A stretch of 38,452 bases of DNA from NCBI GenBank assembly GCA_965603365.1, contig CBFDCR010000047.1, positions 1-38,452 on the forward strand, in the 5' to 3' direction. Below are positions 1 through 8,112 of this stretch, one piece after another. The translations under genes were made by a program, and so were the position numbers. The notes beneath the pieces were generated by a model. It was not told the origin of the DNA. It saw only the letters and a program-made list of their open reading frames with translations, and did not search any database. Position 1 is the first letter of the stretch, and every line of letters starts with the position of its first letter. This DNA comes from JAHELQ01 sp965603365. GTDB lineage: Bacteria > Acidobacteriota > Aminicenantia > UBA2199.

Positions 1-110
1 CAAAATCGGCTTCGGTAACCCCGACTATGAGTTAATTGCAATCTAAAGTGATCGTGTGGTCCAGGTGCTTTTTGTTTGAATGTTCAGGATAACGGCAGTG
101 AGTATTCGGG
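1..110. other. window edge; possible 3' end of a gene
   Basis: The frame starting at base 2 is open from the window edge to a TAA at 44-46 and reads KIGFGNPDYELIAI. This could be the last 14 residues of a gene that begins outside the window, but it is too short to identify. It does not look like a HicA toxin C-terminus, so it gives no support for a HicA partner upstream of the HicB-like gene. The rest, up to the promoter at 111, shows nothing recognisable. Confidence 0.25.
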
Positions 111-139
111 TTGACAGGGGAAATAAAACGTAATATATT
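111..139 (+). promoter_or_regulatory. sigma70-type promoter for the HicB-like gene
   Basis: A perfect -35 hexamer TTGACA (111-116) and a -10 TATATT (134-139) are separated by exactly 17 bp. The Shine-Dalgarno GGAGG starts only 5 nt after the -10 box, so the transcript leader must be extremely short. Confidence 0.6.
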
Positions 140-158
140 AGGTGGGAGGAGACAGCCA

Positions 159-359
159 ATGAACCTTAAAGTGGTGTTGGAAATCAGTGAAGAGGGTGGT
201 TATACGGTGTATGTGCCGTCACTTCCCGGCTGCATTAGCGAAGGGGATACCCGGGAAGAGGCCCTAAAAAATATCCATGAAGCCATCGAACTCTACCTGG
301 AACCGGTAGAGGATGATTGGGAATTTACCGCAAATGCCGAGGTACTGGAAGTCATGTAA
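159..359 (+). CDS. HicB-like antitoxin family protein (66 aa)
   Basis: This small protein has the HicB/YlbA-type alpha-beta fold signature. It opens with a strand (NLKVVLEISEEGGYTVYVPS), continues with the typical LPGCISEGDTREEALKNI motif, and then has an acidic helix and tail. HicB antitoxins neutralise HicA mRNA interferases and usually repress their own promoter. The ATG at 159 is chosen because GGTGGGAGGA lies 9 nt upstream, whereas an earlier in-frame TTG at 111 is part of the -35 box. No HicA gene is visible on either side, and no C-terminal DNA-binding domain follows at this length. It may be an orphan antitoxin or a HicB-fold protein with another role. Its 3' end overlaps the convergent ATPase gene by 8 bp. 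Confidence 0.8.
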   Translation: MNLKVVLEISEEGGYTVYVPSLPGCISEGDTREEALKNIHEAIELYLEPVEDDWEFTANAEVLEVM

Positions 360-1713
360 TGTTGGAGAAGAGGTGGTGTTCGGGGGCTTTTTGGAGTTGG
401 GGGAGCATGGCGGGGTGGAAGGAGCGGTAAAAGGGGGTGTGGTTCGGATACTCTCCTTTTATTTCGGCGGACTTTTCGATTAATTGGCGGAGATTGAATT
501 TCTGGGGATTTAACTTACACTCGCCAAAGAGGATAACCTTTTCCAGGTCATTGATGGCCACGATGTCGATTTCGTTTTCCCCCTTTCGATCCCAATAGGA
601 GCCGATGACGTTAAACAGGGAGAGGGTTTTCAAATAATCCCGCACCAGCTCCTCGAACTTCCTCCCTTTGTAGGTGGCCCAGTCCTGCTTAATTTTTTCC
701 TTGATGAAGGTGTAGTTTTCCGCCTCCAGCGCGGTCTGGAATTTATAGATGAAACGGAACCAGAAGGAATAAAAGTAATCGCTCAGGTAGTAACGGATGT
801 TTTTGCCCTTGCTTCTGGCGTTTATCGGCTGTAACTTCCTGACGATCCCCAATTCCTCCGTCAGGTTTTTTAAATACCCCCCCAGCTCCTTGACTTCCGA
901 TAAGGTTCCCATCAGCTCTGAGCGTTTGGTCTTTCCCCCGGCAATCAGTTCCAGAATGGCGAAATAAATGGCATAGTTTTTACCGAACTCTTCGATGAGC
1001 GATAGCTTCCCTTCGTTAATGATCAATGAATCTTTGTATATAATCGAATCCAGGAAATCGAAAAAGCATTTGTTTTTGTGTTCCGCTGCCTGTTCCAGGT
1101 ACTTGGGGACACCGCCGGTAAAAATCATGTAATCGGTCAGGGCTTCGGGGCCGACAATCTGGTGATCGGCCAGAATTTCCGAGGTCGTCTGGAGATCAAA
1201 TGGCGGCAGGCTGACCTGATAATCGGCCCGGCCAAACAGAGGTTCTTTCTGATTTTTAAAAATCCGGTTCATCAGGGTGGAGATAGAACCCATAAGGATC
1301 AGGTTGCAGCGGGAGGAATCCCGGTGGCGGTCCCAGAGGTTCTGGAGATCCGAAAATACCGCGGCATTGACATACTGGTAATTCTGAAACTCATCGAATA
1401 CCACCGTCACCGCTTTCTCCTTTGCGTAATTCAGTACGATCTGGAAGATATCCCTGGATGATTGTACCTTGCCAAATACGGAAATATCCAGTTTGGCCTT
1501 TATCTCCTCGGCAAATTCCAGGCTCAACAGGTTGTCTGCCTTTCGGGCCACGAAGAAATAGAGAAAGGCCTCACCTTTAAAAGTCTCAAATATTAAGCGG
1601 GTCTTGCCGATGCGCCGCCGCCCCATTACAATGGTCATCCGGGACCGTTCACGGCTCTTCTCCCGGATCTCCTTTAAGCGCCTGACCTCGTCGTCCCGAT
1701 CATAAAACCGCAT
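352..1713 (-). CDS. AAA ATPase with C-terminal DUF234 nuclease-like domain
   Basis: This is a 453-residue member of the archaeal-ATPase (COG1672) group. Walker A is GRRRIGKT at residues 31-38 and Walker B is VTVVFDEFQ with D107/E108. A winged-helix-like middle part follows. The C-terminal DUF234-type region contains NEIDIVAIND...ILFGECK, which matches the E-x-D...E-x-K pattern of PD-(D/E)XK nucleases. Members are soluble NTPases of unclear role, often accessory genes suspected in toxin-antitoxin or defence functions. The start ATG has GTGAGG upstream. A TTGACA promoter and a perfect 13-bp-arm palindrome lie just upstream, so expression is probably controlled by a dimeric repressor. It ends convergently on the HicB-like gene. 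Assignment to the family is secure; the biological role is unknown. Confidence 0.85.
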   Translation of the reverse strand: MRFYDRDDEVRRLKEIREKSRERSRMTIVMGRRRIGKTRLIFETFKGEAFLYFFVARKADNLLSLEFAEEIKAKLDISVFGKVQSSRDIFQIVLNYAKEKAVTVVFDEFQNYQYVNAAVFSDLQNLWDRHRDSSRCNLILMGSISTLMNRIFKNQKEPLFGRADYQVSLPPFDLQTTSEILADHQIVGPEALTDYMIFTGGVPKYLEQAAEHKNKCFFDFLDSIIYKDSLIINEGKLSLIEEFGKNYAIYFAILELIAGGKTKRSELMGTLSEVKELGGYLKNLTEELGIVRKLQPINARSKGKNIRYYLSDYFYSFWFRFIYKFQTALEAENYTFIKEKIKQDWATYKGRKFEELVRDYLKTLSLFNVIGSYWDRKGENEIDIVAINDLEKVILFGECKLNPQKFNLRQLIEKSAEIKGEYPNHTPFYRSFHPAMLPQLQKAPEHHLFSNIT

Positions 1714-1733
1714 TTAAAACCTCACTCATTGGC

Positions 1734-1762
1734 GTAATTTTTATTACTGTAATAAAAATTAC
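1734..1762. repeat. perfect palindrome over the ATPase promoter (operator candidate)
   Basis: GTAATTTTTATTA (1734-1746) and its exact complement (1750-1762) flank a 3-nt centre CTG. The dyad covers the predicted -10 box and transcription start of the ATPase gene. The arms are A/T-rich, and no GC stem plus T-run suggests a terminator, so an operator is the better reading. Confidence 0.6.
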
Positions 1763-1784
1763 TATAATTGTCGGTACATGTCAA
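1756..1784 (-). promoter_or_regulatory. promoter of the AAA ATPase gene
   Basis: On the minus strand there is a perfect -35 TTGACA (1779-1784), a 17-bp spacer and a -10 TAATTT (1756-1761). The start codon at 1713 lies about 35 nt beyond the expected transcription start. The -10 is embedded in the palindrome at 1734-1762. Confidence 0.5.
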
Positions 1785-1845
1785 TCCCGATGTCTTCATA
1801 AAGGAAAATATCGTGCCCCAAAAGTTGATAAGGCTTGAGTGTGGT

Positions 1846-2481
1846 TCAAAATAGGTAGGATAGGGTGCCGCCCAGGTAGAAGCCGTTTTTGATGCCCCCT
1901 TCGAGGCGGATTTCGATGCGCTCGCCGATGTAGGCGGCGATGCCGACGGGTAGGTGGGCCACCGGGAAGATGCGGTTTCCTTTGTAGGTCTCCTTGATTT
2001 CATTGTCCAGGTCGTCGGTATAGGCACCCTCGGCCCAATAGGAGATCTTCTCCACCCCCAGGCCAGCGCCGATGTAAGGGTGCACCGGGGAGCGGGGAAA
2101 GATATTCAACAGGATGGAAGCGCACAGACTCAACTGGGTCACCTCCCCTTTACCGCTCTTGGGCCAGTGGCCCTCCTCTTCCCGCCAGCGGCCGGTTCCC
2201 GCCAGACAACTGTACTCGAAACTGTAGAGGCCGCTCACCGTCGAACGCCGGCCCCTGGCGCCGAAGGAGCGAATCTCGAAAGCGACGGCGTGTCCCCGGA
2301 TAGCCGGGTATTCGTAGAGAAATTGGTCCAGGATAACGTCGGGAACCCCAAAGGCGGCGCCTTTGAATCCGACGCCGGATCGAAACACCTGGGATCTTAC
2401 CACTGAAATATTGCTCTGGGCCGCACAAAATATTGCCGCCCATCCAAAGAGTAATAGAGCCAAAAAATAGTTTTTTTTCAT
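1846..2481 (-). CDS. predicted outer-membrane beta-barrel protein (211 aa)
   Basis: The N-terminus MKKNYFLALLLFGWAAIFCAAQ is a clear Sec signal peptide with likely cleavage after CAA. The mature part alternates short amphipathic strands and Gly/aromatic turns (VGFKGAAFGVP, YPYIGAGLGVEKI, IRLEGGIKNGFYLGGTL). It ends in SYLF, with the terminal Phe typical of BAM-inserted barrels. Eight-stranded barrels of the OmpA/OmpW size class have this length. It follows guaB after 33 bp on the same strand and could be the last gene of a secA-guaB transcript. No substrate can be inferred. Confidence 0.7.
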   Translation of the reverse strand: MKKNYFLALLLFGWAAIFCAAQSNISVVRSQVFRSGVGFKGAAFGVPDVILDQFLYEYPAIRGHAVAFEIRSFGARGRRSTVSGLYSFEYSCLAGTGRWREEEGHWPKSGKGEVTQLSLCASILLNIFPRSPVHPYIGAGLGVEKISYWAEGAYTDDLDNEIKETYKGNRIFPVAHLPVGIAAYIGERIEIRLEGGIKNGFYLGGTLSYLF

Positions 2482-2514
2482 CTCATTTTTTCCGCAGCAC
2501 GATCACGATTACGT

Positions 2515-3981
2515 TCAATCCAGCCAGTAATTGGGGGATTCCTCGGTGATGATAACATCGTGGACATGGCTCTCCTTTAAGGAGGCATTGGTTATTTTGA
2601 CGAACCGGGCTTTTTTCCGCAGTTCCTCAATATTACGGCAGCCGGTTAGACCCATACCGGCCCGGAGCCCCCCGATCATCAAAGGGATCAACTTCATCAC
2701 ACTCCCCCGGTAGGGGACCCGGCCCTCGATGCCCTCGGGTACCAGCTTGGCTTCGGAATACTCGTCTTCCTGGAAGTAGCGGTCTTTACTGCCCGCCTTC
2801 ATGGCGCCGATGGAACCCATGCCCCGGTATTTTTTGTAGGATCTTCCCTGGTAGATGATCATTTCCCCGGGACTTTCGTCGGTTCCGGCCAGCAGGGAAC
2901 CCAGCATCACGGTGTTGGCACCCGCGGCAATGGCCTTGGTGATGTCACCGGAATACTTGATGCCGCCGTCGGCAATCAAAGGAATACGGTCCTCCAGCGT
3001 TCTAGCCACCTCCATAACGGCGGTGATCTGGGGCATACCGGCACCGGTCACCATGCGGGTGGTACAGATGGAACCGGGGCCAATGCCCACTTTCACGGCA
3101 TCGACACCCAGGGCCGCCAGGTCACGGGCGGCTTTGGCGGTGGCAATGTTGCCGGCCACCAGGTCGATGGCGGGGCAATCCTCCCTGATCCGCTGCACCG
3201 TTTCCATGACTTTCCGGGCGTGACCGTGGGCGGTGTCCACCACGATGACGTCTACTTTAACATCCACCAGGGCCTTGACCCGATCCTGGGTATCCTTTGA
3301 GACTCCCACGGCTGCGCCCACCAGGAGCCGCCCGTTTTTGTCCTTGGAGGCATGGGGAAATTGCTCCGATTTCATGATGTCTTTAAGGGTGATTAAACCC
3401 TTCAGGTAATTGTTCCGATCCACCACCGGCAACTTTTCGATTTTATTTTGATGCAGTAATGTCTTGGCCTCCTCCATGGTGATGTTTTCATTGACGGTGA
3501 TTAAATCCCTGGAGGTCATGAACTCTTTGATTTCCGTTTGCAGGTCGGTGGTATAGCGGATGTCCCGGTTGGTGAGTATGCCCACCAGTTTACCGTCGTC
3601 GTCGATGATAGGCAGCCCGGAAATCCCCTTTTCCTTGACCAATTGCAGGGCTTCGTAGATTTTGTTGGTGGGCTTCAGGGTGATGGGATTGTCGATCATC
3701 CCCGATTCCGAGCGTTTAACCTTTTTCACCTCCTCCGCCTGCTGCCGGATGCTCATATTTTTATGGATAATGGCAATCCCCCCCAGTTGGGCCATGGCAA
3801 TGGCCATTTCGGATTCCGAGACCGTATCCATGGCCGCGGCAACCACCGGGGTGTTGAGGCTGATATTACGGGTAAATCTGGAGGAGATATCCACCTGCCG
3901 GGGGATCACTTCCGAATAATCGGGCACCAGCAGGACATCGTCAAAGGTTAATCCCTCAAATGCCGCAAATTTTTCTTCCAT
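2515..3981 (-). CDS. guaB: inosine-5'-monophosphate dehydrogenase
   Basis: This enzyme oxidises IMP to XMP with NAD+, the committed step of GMP synthesis, in the cytoplasm. All hallmarks are present in 488 residues: the N-terminal FEGLTFDDVLLVPDYSEV, a central pair of CBS domains at about residues 95-210, the phosphate/NAD region VDVIVVDTAHGHA, and the catalytic loop GIGPGSICTTRMVTGAG with the nucleophilic Cys near residue 305. The flap KYRGMGSIGAM and the C-terminal GLRAGMGLTGC complete it. Length is standard for bacterial GuaB. The gene starts 1 bp after the secA stop codon, so the two are almost certainly co-transcribed and translationally linked. Confidence 0.97.
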   Translation of the reverse strand: MEEKFAAFEGLTFDDVLLVPDYSEVIPRQVDISSRFTRNISLNTPVVAAAMDTVSESEMAIAMAQLGGIAIIHKNMSIRQQAEEVKKVKRSESGMIDNPITLKPTNKIYEALQLVKEKGISGLPIIDDDGKLVGILTNRDIRYTTDLQTEIKEFMTSRDLITVNENITMEEAKTLLHQNKIEKLPVVDRNNYLKGLITLKDIMKSEQFPHASKDKNGRLLVGAAVGVSKDTQDRVKALVDVKVDVIVVDTAHGHARKVMETVQRIREDCPAIDLVAGNIATAKAARDLAALGVDAVKVGIGPGSICTTRMVTGAGMPQITAVMEVARTLEDRIPLIADGGIKYSGDITKAIAAGANTVMLGSLLAGTDESPGEMIIYQGRSYKKYRGMGSIGAMKAGSKDRYFQEDEYSEAKLVPEGIEGRVPYRGSVMKLIPLMIGGLRAGMGLTGCRNIEELRKKARFVKITNASLKESHVHDVIITEESPNYWLD

Positions 3982-3982
3982 T

Positions 3983-6571
3983 TTAGTGCCTTTTTTTCTT
4001 TTTCTTCTTGTGTTTTTTCTTAGGCATCCTGGCTGTTGGCTTCAGCAATTTTGACTGTTTCTTATGCCGCCACTTCTCTACCTCATCCTCTTCCACCGGG
4101 CGGAACAGGTATATAAAGCGGATGACCTCCTCGTCTATTCTGTTGCGAAGGCTTTCAAAGAGTTGAAAGCTCTCCTTTTTGTATTCGATCAGGGGGTCCT
4201 TCTGGGCGTAACCCCTTAAGCCGATGCCATCCTTCAGATGATCGATGTTCAGCAGATGGTCTTTCCATTGGGAATCTAAGATTTGCAGCATGATGATGCG
4301 TTCCATCTCCCGCATCTGTTCGGGCCCGATCACATTTTCTTTTTCCTCATACGCTTTTTTCAGGTGGTTGAGGATGGTCTCCTTGATCTCCACATAGGAA
4401 AGGCGATGCAGATCTTCGTTAAAAATTTGCTGAATATCGGCACCGTATTGGGCTAAGATCTCTTTTTGCAATGATTCGTAGTCCCAATCGTCGGGATCTT
4501 TATTCTCGTCCACATAAAAATTAAAAATATCTTCGAATATCTCCTCGGTCAGGCTGGTGACGTGATCTCTAAAATCTTTGCCGACGAGGATGTCCTTTCT
4601 AATGGAGTAGATCAATTGCCGCTGCTTGTTCATCACGTCGTCGTATTCCAGCAGATGTTTACGGATGGAGAAGTTCTGGGATTCGATCTGCTTCTGGGCA
4701 TTTTCAATGGCCCGGCTGACGAATTTGTTTTCAATGGGCACGCCGGAGTGCATGCCGGCCCTGACTAAGAGCCCCTTGATCCTGTCGGAACCGAGAATTT
4801 TCATCAAATCGTCTTCCAGGGAGATGTAGAATCGCGATGAACCGGGGTCCCCCTGTCGGCCGGACCTGCCCCGCAACTGGTTGTCGATGCGGCGGGCCTC
4901 GTGTCGCTCGGTGCCCAGGATATGAAGCCCACCCAATTGGATCACCCTCTGGTGATCCGTTTCCATTTGCTGTTTCACCTGCTTCTCGGCTTCTTCCAGT
5001 ACCGTCGGGGGCGCGGTTTCCGGCGTATAGCCTTTTTTCTTTAATTCCTCTTTGAGCAGGTAGTCGGGATTCCCGCCCAGTAAAATATCGGTTCCCCGTC
5101 CCGCCATGTTGGTGGCGAGGGTGGCCGCACCGATTCGGCCGGCCTGGGCCACGATTTCGGCCTCCCGCTCATGGTACTTGGCATTGAGCACCACGTGGTT
5201 GATTTTCTCTTTTCTCAACAGCCGGCTGAGGAGTTCGGAATTTTCAATAGAGATGGTTCCCACCAGTACCGGCTGTCCCTTCTCGTTGAGTTCCCGTATT
5301 GCCTGGCTCACGGCCTCCCATTTCTCTTCGGTACTGCCGTAGATGACGTCCGGAAATTCATGCCGGATCAGGGTTTGGTTGGTGGGAATTTCGAGGACAT
5401 CCAGGTGGTAAATGGAGCCGAATTCTTCGGCCTCGGTTATGGCGGTACCGGTCATGCCGGCCAGTCTGTCGTACATGCGGAAATAGTTCTGGAAGGTGAT
5501 CTGGGCCAGGGTCTGATACTCCTGCTCGATGCGGACATTCTCCTTGGCCTCTAAAGCCTGGTGCAGCCCGTCCGAATACCGTCGGCCCGGCATCATCCGG
5601 CCGGTGAACTCATCCACAATCATCACCTGGTTGTCCTTCACCAGGTAGTCCTTATCCCGGTTGAACAGGAAGTGGGCCTTGAGGGATTGGTTGATCTGGT
5701 GCAGGGTGTCCATGTTGGTGAGATCGTAGAGGTTTTCAATTTTGAAGAATTTCTCCGCCTCGGCGATACCCGATTCGGTGAGCACGATGGTGCGGGATTT
5801 TTCATCTTTGGCGTAATATTCCGGGCCTCGTTTGATCCGTTTGACAAAGTCGTTGACCGCGTAATAGAAGGAGGTGGATTCCTCGGTGGGACCGGAAATG
5901 ATAAGGGGTGTCCGGGCCTCGTCGATGAGGATCGAGTCCACCTCGTCGACTATGCCGTAGTGAAACTCCCGCTGTACCAGGCTGTCTACTTCAAATTTCA
6001 TGTTGTCCCGCAGGTAGTCGAAGCCGAATTCGTTGTTGGTGCCGTAGGTGATGTCGGAGTTATAGGCGGTCTGGCGTTCGAAGTCGCTCATATCGTGCTG
6101 GATGACGCCTACCGATAGTCCTAAAAATTCGTAGATGCCCCCCATCCACTGGGAGTCCCGGCGGGCCAGGTAGTCGTTTACCGTGACGATGTGCACCCCC
6201 TTGCCGGTAAGGGCATTGAGGTAAGCCGGCAGGGTGGCCACCAGGGTCTTGCCTTCACCGGTTTTCATCTCGGCGATCTTGCCCTGGTGCAGCACGATGC
6301 CGCCCATCAACTGGACATCGAAGTGCCGCATATTCAATACCCGTTTGCCTACCTCCCGCACCACCGCAAAGGCTTCCACCAGGATATCGTCCACGGTTTC
6401 ACCGTTATGGAGCCGGTCTTTGAATTTGTCGGTCTTGTGGCGCAGCTCCTCATCCGACATCTTGACCATTTGCGGCTCCAATTCGCCGATGGCCTGGACG
6501 GTGGGCAACATTTTTTTGAGTTCCCTTTCGTTCCGTGTTCCAAATATTTTTCTGATCAGTAGTTTTATCAT
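3983..6571 (-). CDS. secA: preprotein translocase ATPase SecA
   Basis: SecA drives preproteins through SecYEG using ATP hydrolysis at the inner membrane. The 862-residue sequence shows nucleotide-binding domain 1 with MKTGEGKTLVATLPAYLNAL (Walker A) and the DEAD-type VDEVDSILIDEARTPLIISG. It also has the preprotein cross-linking region, the NBD2 motif ATNMAGRGTDILLGGNP with LRGRSGRQGDPG, and the helical scaffold and wing (LLEYDDVMNKQR, HLLNIDHLKDGIGLRGYAQKDP). The C-terminus is an extremely Lys-rich tail (PKKKHKKKKKKRH) and lacks the CxCx8CH/C zinc motif that binds SecB in many proteobacteria. A SecB-independent SecA is implied. The ATG at 6571 opens MIKLLIRKIFGTRNEREL, a normal SecA start. 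Confidence 0.97.
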   Translation of the reverse strand: MIKLLIRKIFGTRNERELKKMLPTVQAIGELEPQMVKMSDEELRHKTDKFKDRLHNGETVDDILVEAFAVVREVGKRVLNMRHFDVQLMGGIVLHQGKIAEMKTGEGKTLVATLPAYLNALTGKGVHIVTVNDYLARRDSQWMGGIYEFLGLSVGVIQHDMSDFERQTAYNSDITYGTNNEFGFDYLRDNMKFEVDSLVQREFHYGIVDEVDSILIDEARTPLIISGPTEESTSFYYAVNDFVKRIKRGPEYYAKDEKSRTIVLTESGIAEAEKFFKIENLYDLTNMDTLHQINQSLKAHFLFNRDKDYLVKDNQVMIVDEFTGRMMPGRRYSDGLHQALEAKENVRIEQEYQTLAQITFQNYFRMYDRLAGMTGTAITEAEEFGSIYHLDVLEIPTNQTLIRHEFPDVIYGSTEEKWEAVSQAIRELNEKGQPVLVGTISIENSELLSRLLRKEKINHVVLNAKYHEREAEIVAQAGRIGAATLATNMAGRGTDILLGGNPDYLLKEELKKKGYTPETAPPTVLEEAEKQVKQQMETDHQRVIQLGGLHILGTERHEARRIDNQLRGRSGRQGDPGSSRFYISLEDDLMKILGSDRIKGLLVRAGMHSGVPIENKFVSRAIENAQKQIESQNFSIRKHLLEYDDVMNKQRQLIYSIRKDILVGKDFRDHVTSLTEEIFEDIFNFYVDENKDPDDWDYESLQKEILAQYGADIQQIFNEDLHRLSYVEIKETILNHLKKAYEEKENVIGPEQMREMERIIMLQILDSQWKDHLLNIDHLKDGIGLRGYAQKDPLIEYKKESFQLFESLRNRIDEEVIRFIYLFRPVEEDEVEKWRHKKQSKLLKPTARMPKKKHKKKKKKRH

Positions 6572-6610
6572 GATACCCGATTATAGCAGAAATAATAATC
6601 CAAGTAAATT

Positions 6611-7129
6611 TTAAACTGAACTCCGGATCCGAAACTGCGCTCGGTGCATACAAAGGTGCAAACGTTGGGGTGAAGAAAAATTGATGAAATCGACCGGTTG
6701 TAGGAGCGGGCGGACCCGCCTATCGGGGCCGCCATTAAAATTTAAAATTTCCTGATGGGTGTCGCAGGTCTCGACATTGGCGCCGGAGTCGTAGGTAAGC
6801 TGTCCCACCACCTGGGCATTGCCGTTGGTCACGGGTGAGCCGCTGCTGCCCCCCTCGGTGGCTCCCAGGGTATCGGTGGAGTAGATCTAGGCGCCCCTGG
6901 GCCAACCGGAGCAGGTGCCCTTTTCGGTATCGACGTAGTGCTCGGAATAGGTCTGGGGGGAATTCTGGGGGTGGCTGACCCGGCACAGGTTGTAACCGTG
7001 ATTGAAGGCCACCGGCGTGGTGTACCAGCCTGAAAAAGTACTGCCGGACGGCGGGTCTTCCCACAGCTTCAGTAACGTGTAGTCGCTGGTTTTGTATATG
7101 TTTGAGACAACTTTGTCAATAGTTTTCAT
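6611..7129 (-). pseudogene. remnant of a trypsin-like serine protease
   Basis: One minus-strand frame reads DYTLLKLWEDPPSGSTFSGW..., then PRGA, an in-frame TAG (6887-6889), then IYSTDTLGATEGGSSGSPV and NAQVVGQLTYD. GGSSGSPV is the catalytic-Ser motif of lysyl-endopeptidase/trypsin-like exported proteases, and DYTLLKL fits the segment around the catalytic Asp. From memory, relatives have Trp in the RGxWIYS position, so TAG probably arose from TGG. The signal peptide and catalytic-His region are absent, because a different gene ends at 7207. Past the CDTHQEILNF segment the frame runs into unrelated sequence. This is a decayed fragment rather than two genes. Confidence 0.7.
6706..6719. repeat. 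small GC-rich hairpin (REP-like)
   Basis: GCGGG (6706-6710) and CCCGC (6715-6719) form a short stem with a CGGA loop, inside the phrase GTAGGAGCGGGCGGACCCGC. It lies between secA and the protease remnant. It resembles the dispersed GTAGG(A/G)GCG... palindromes seen in many environmental genomes; that comparison is from memory. Confidence 0.35.
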
Positions 7130-7206
7130 TCACTTCTTCATTTTTTTTAAATCGTTTCGGCCCATCTTCCTTCTGCAAAATTGGCTTAAAATCAGTCGGT
7201 GACTAT

Positions 7207-7986
7207 TCAGGCAAAGATGAGATAGACAATCAGCAGCATAGGCAGGCCCAATATGAGACTCAACGTAAACAACAATCTGGCCGGGGCCGTCACCTTGCGG
7301 ATCAGCGATTGGGCCAACCGGTCGATTTTACCCCTGGCTTCGTCGATGGCCTGATCGAATCCGGCCGATTTTTGCTCTCCCGGTGCCGTCAATTGGGCGG
7401 CAGGGATCTTCCGGGTCGCCTGATCCAGCCCATCGGCTAAACCCTGGGTCAGGTAAAAGAGGGTGTTTTCCGCCAGGAATTTTACCGGTTTGGCCAATAG
7501 CCTTAAGTGGTTCTGAATCAATTCTGCCACCGCCGGTATCACCACCATAAACGAGAGGCCCTTCAAAAGATCCGACAGCGCGGTCCCGGAAGCGGCCTGT
7601 TTTTGCCGCAAACCGGATAGGTCGGACCTGATTTGTTTGACCAGGTCCAGCAGTAAGCCCACCACCGAGGCGCTGTCTTCCATCACTTTACCGGACAGTT
7701 TTACGGTGCCCAGGGCTGTCCCAGTCGCGGCACTGACCAGTATACCGATAACGAAGAAGAATAAAATACCAGCGATATTCATCCCCCGGGTATAAAACCA
7801 GATGCAGAGGACGATGATGATCAGGGCAAAGAGCAGTTGATAGCAGGCCAAGATTTTTTTGGCCCCCCTGACAAACCCCACCAGGTTGCCGACCCTTTCG
7901 ACCAATTCAGGGCTGCGGTACTTTTCAAAATCGATACCGGTCTTCTCGATTAATTGTCTTCCCCGTTCTACAATTTTTCTGGCCAT
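7207..7986 (-). CDS. hypothetical inner-membrane protein (259 aa)
   Basis: No family is recognised. The sequence has a charged N-terminal stretch (residues 1-42) and two adjacent strong membrane helices at about 44-64 and 68-92. A long amphipathic middle follows with a possible weaker hydrophobic helix near 145-165, and a C-terminal hydrophobic helix ends in LPMLLIVYLIFA. Segments such as LVKQIRSDLSGLRQKQA and QAIDEARGKIDRLAQSLIRK look like coiled-coil helices. It is divergent from the next membrane protein gene across 126 bp. Together with the genes to 10599 this region is a run of unassigned membrane proteins. Confidence 0.65.
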   Translation of the reverse strand: MARKIVERGRQLIEKTGIDFEKYRSPELVERVGNLVGFVRGAKKILACYQLLFALIIIVLCIWFYTRGMNIAGILFFFVIGILVSAATGTALGTVKLSGKVMEDSASVVGLLLDLVKQIRSDLSGLRQKQAASGTALSDLLKGLSFMVVIPAVAELIQNHLRLLAKPVKFLAENTLFYLTQGLADGLDQATRKIPAAQLTAPGEQKSAGFDQAIDEARGKIDRLAQSLIRKVTAPARLLFTLSLILGLPMLLIVYLIFA

Positions 7987-8067
7987 GGATACCTTCTGGA
8001 TGCTTGAATATGTTTTCCGGGATAATTGTAATCAAATTCCGGCAGATTGTCAAAGTCAACGTGGGAA

Positions 8068-8096
8068 TTGAAATTTTTTTCTGGATATGGTATGAA
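8068..8096 (+). promoter_or_regulatory. possible promoter for the gene at 8113
   Basis: TTGAAA (8068-8073), a 17-bp spacer and TATGAA (8091-8096). The Shine-Dalgarno GGGAGG begins only 4 nt after the -10 box, which makes this uncertain. Confidence 0.3.
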
Positions 8097-8112
8097 TAAG
8101 GGGAGGTGAACA

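Noticed and set aside
1078..1461. Plus-strand open frame opposite the AAA ATPase
   Set aside because: It is a shadow of the ATPase gene, with no ribosome site and no family resemblance.
5561..6118. Long plus-strand frame of 185 codons opposite secA
   Set aside because: Antisense to a highly conserved coding region; its composition reflects secA codon use.
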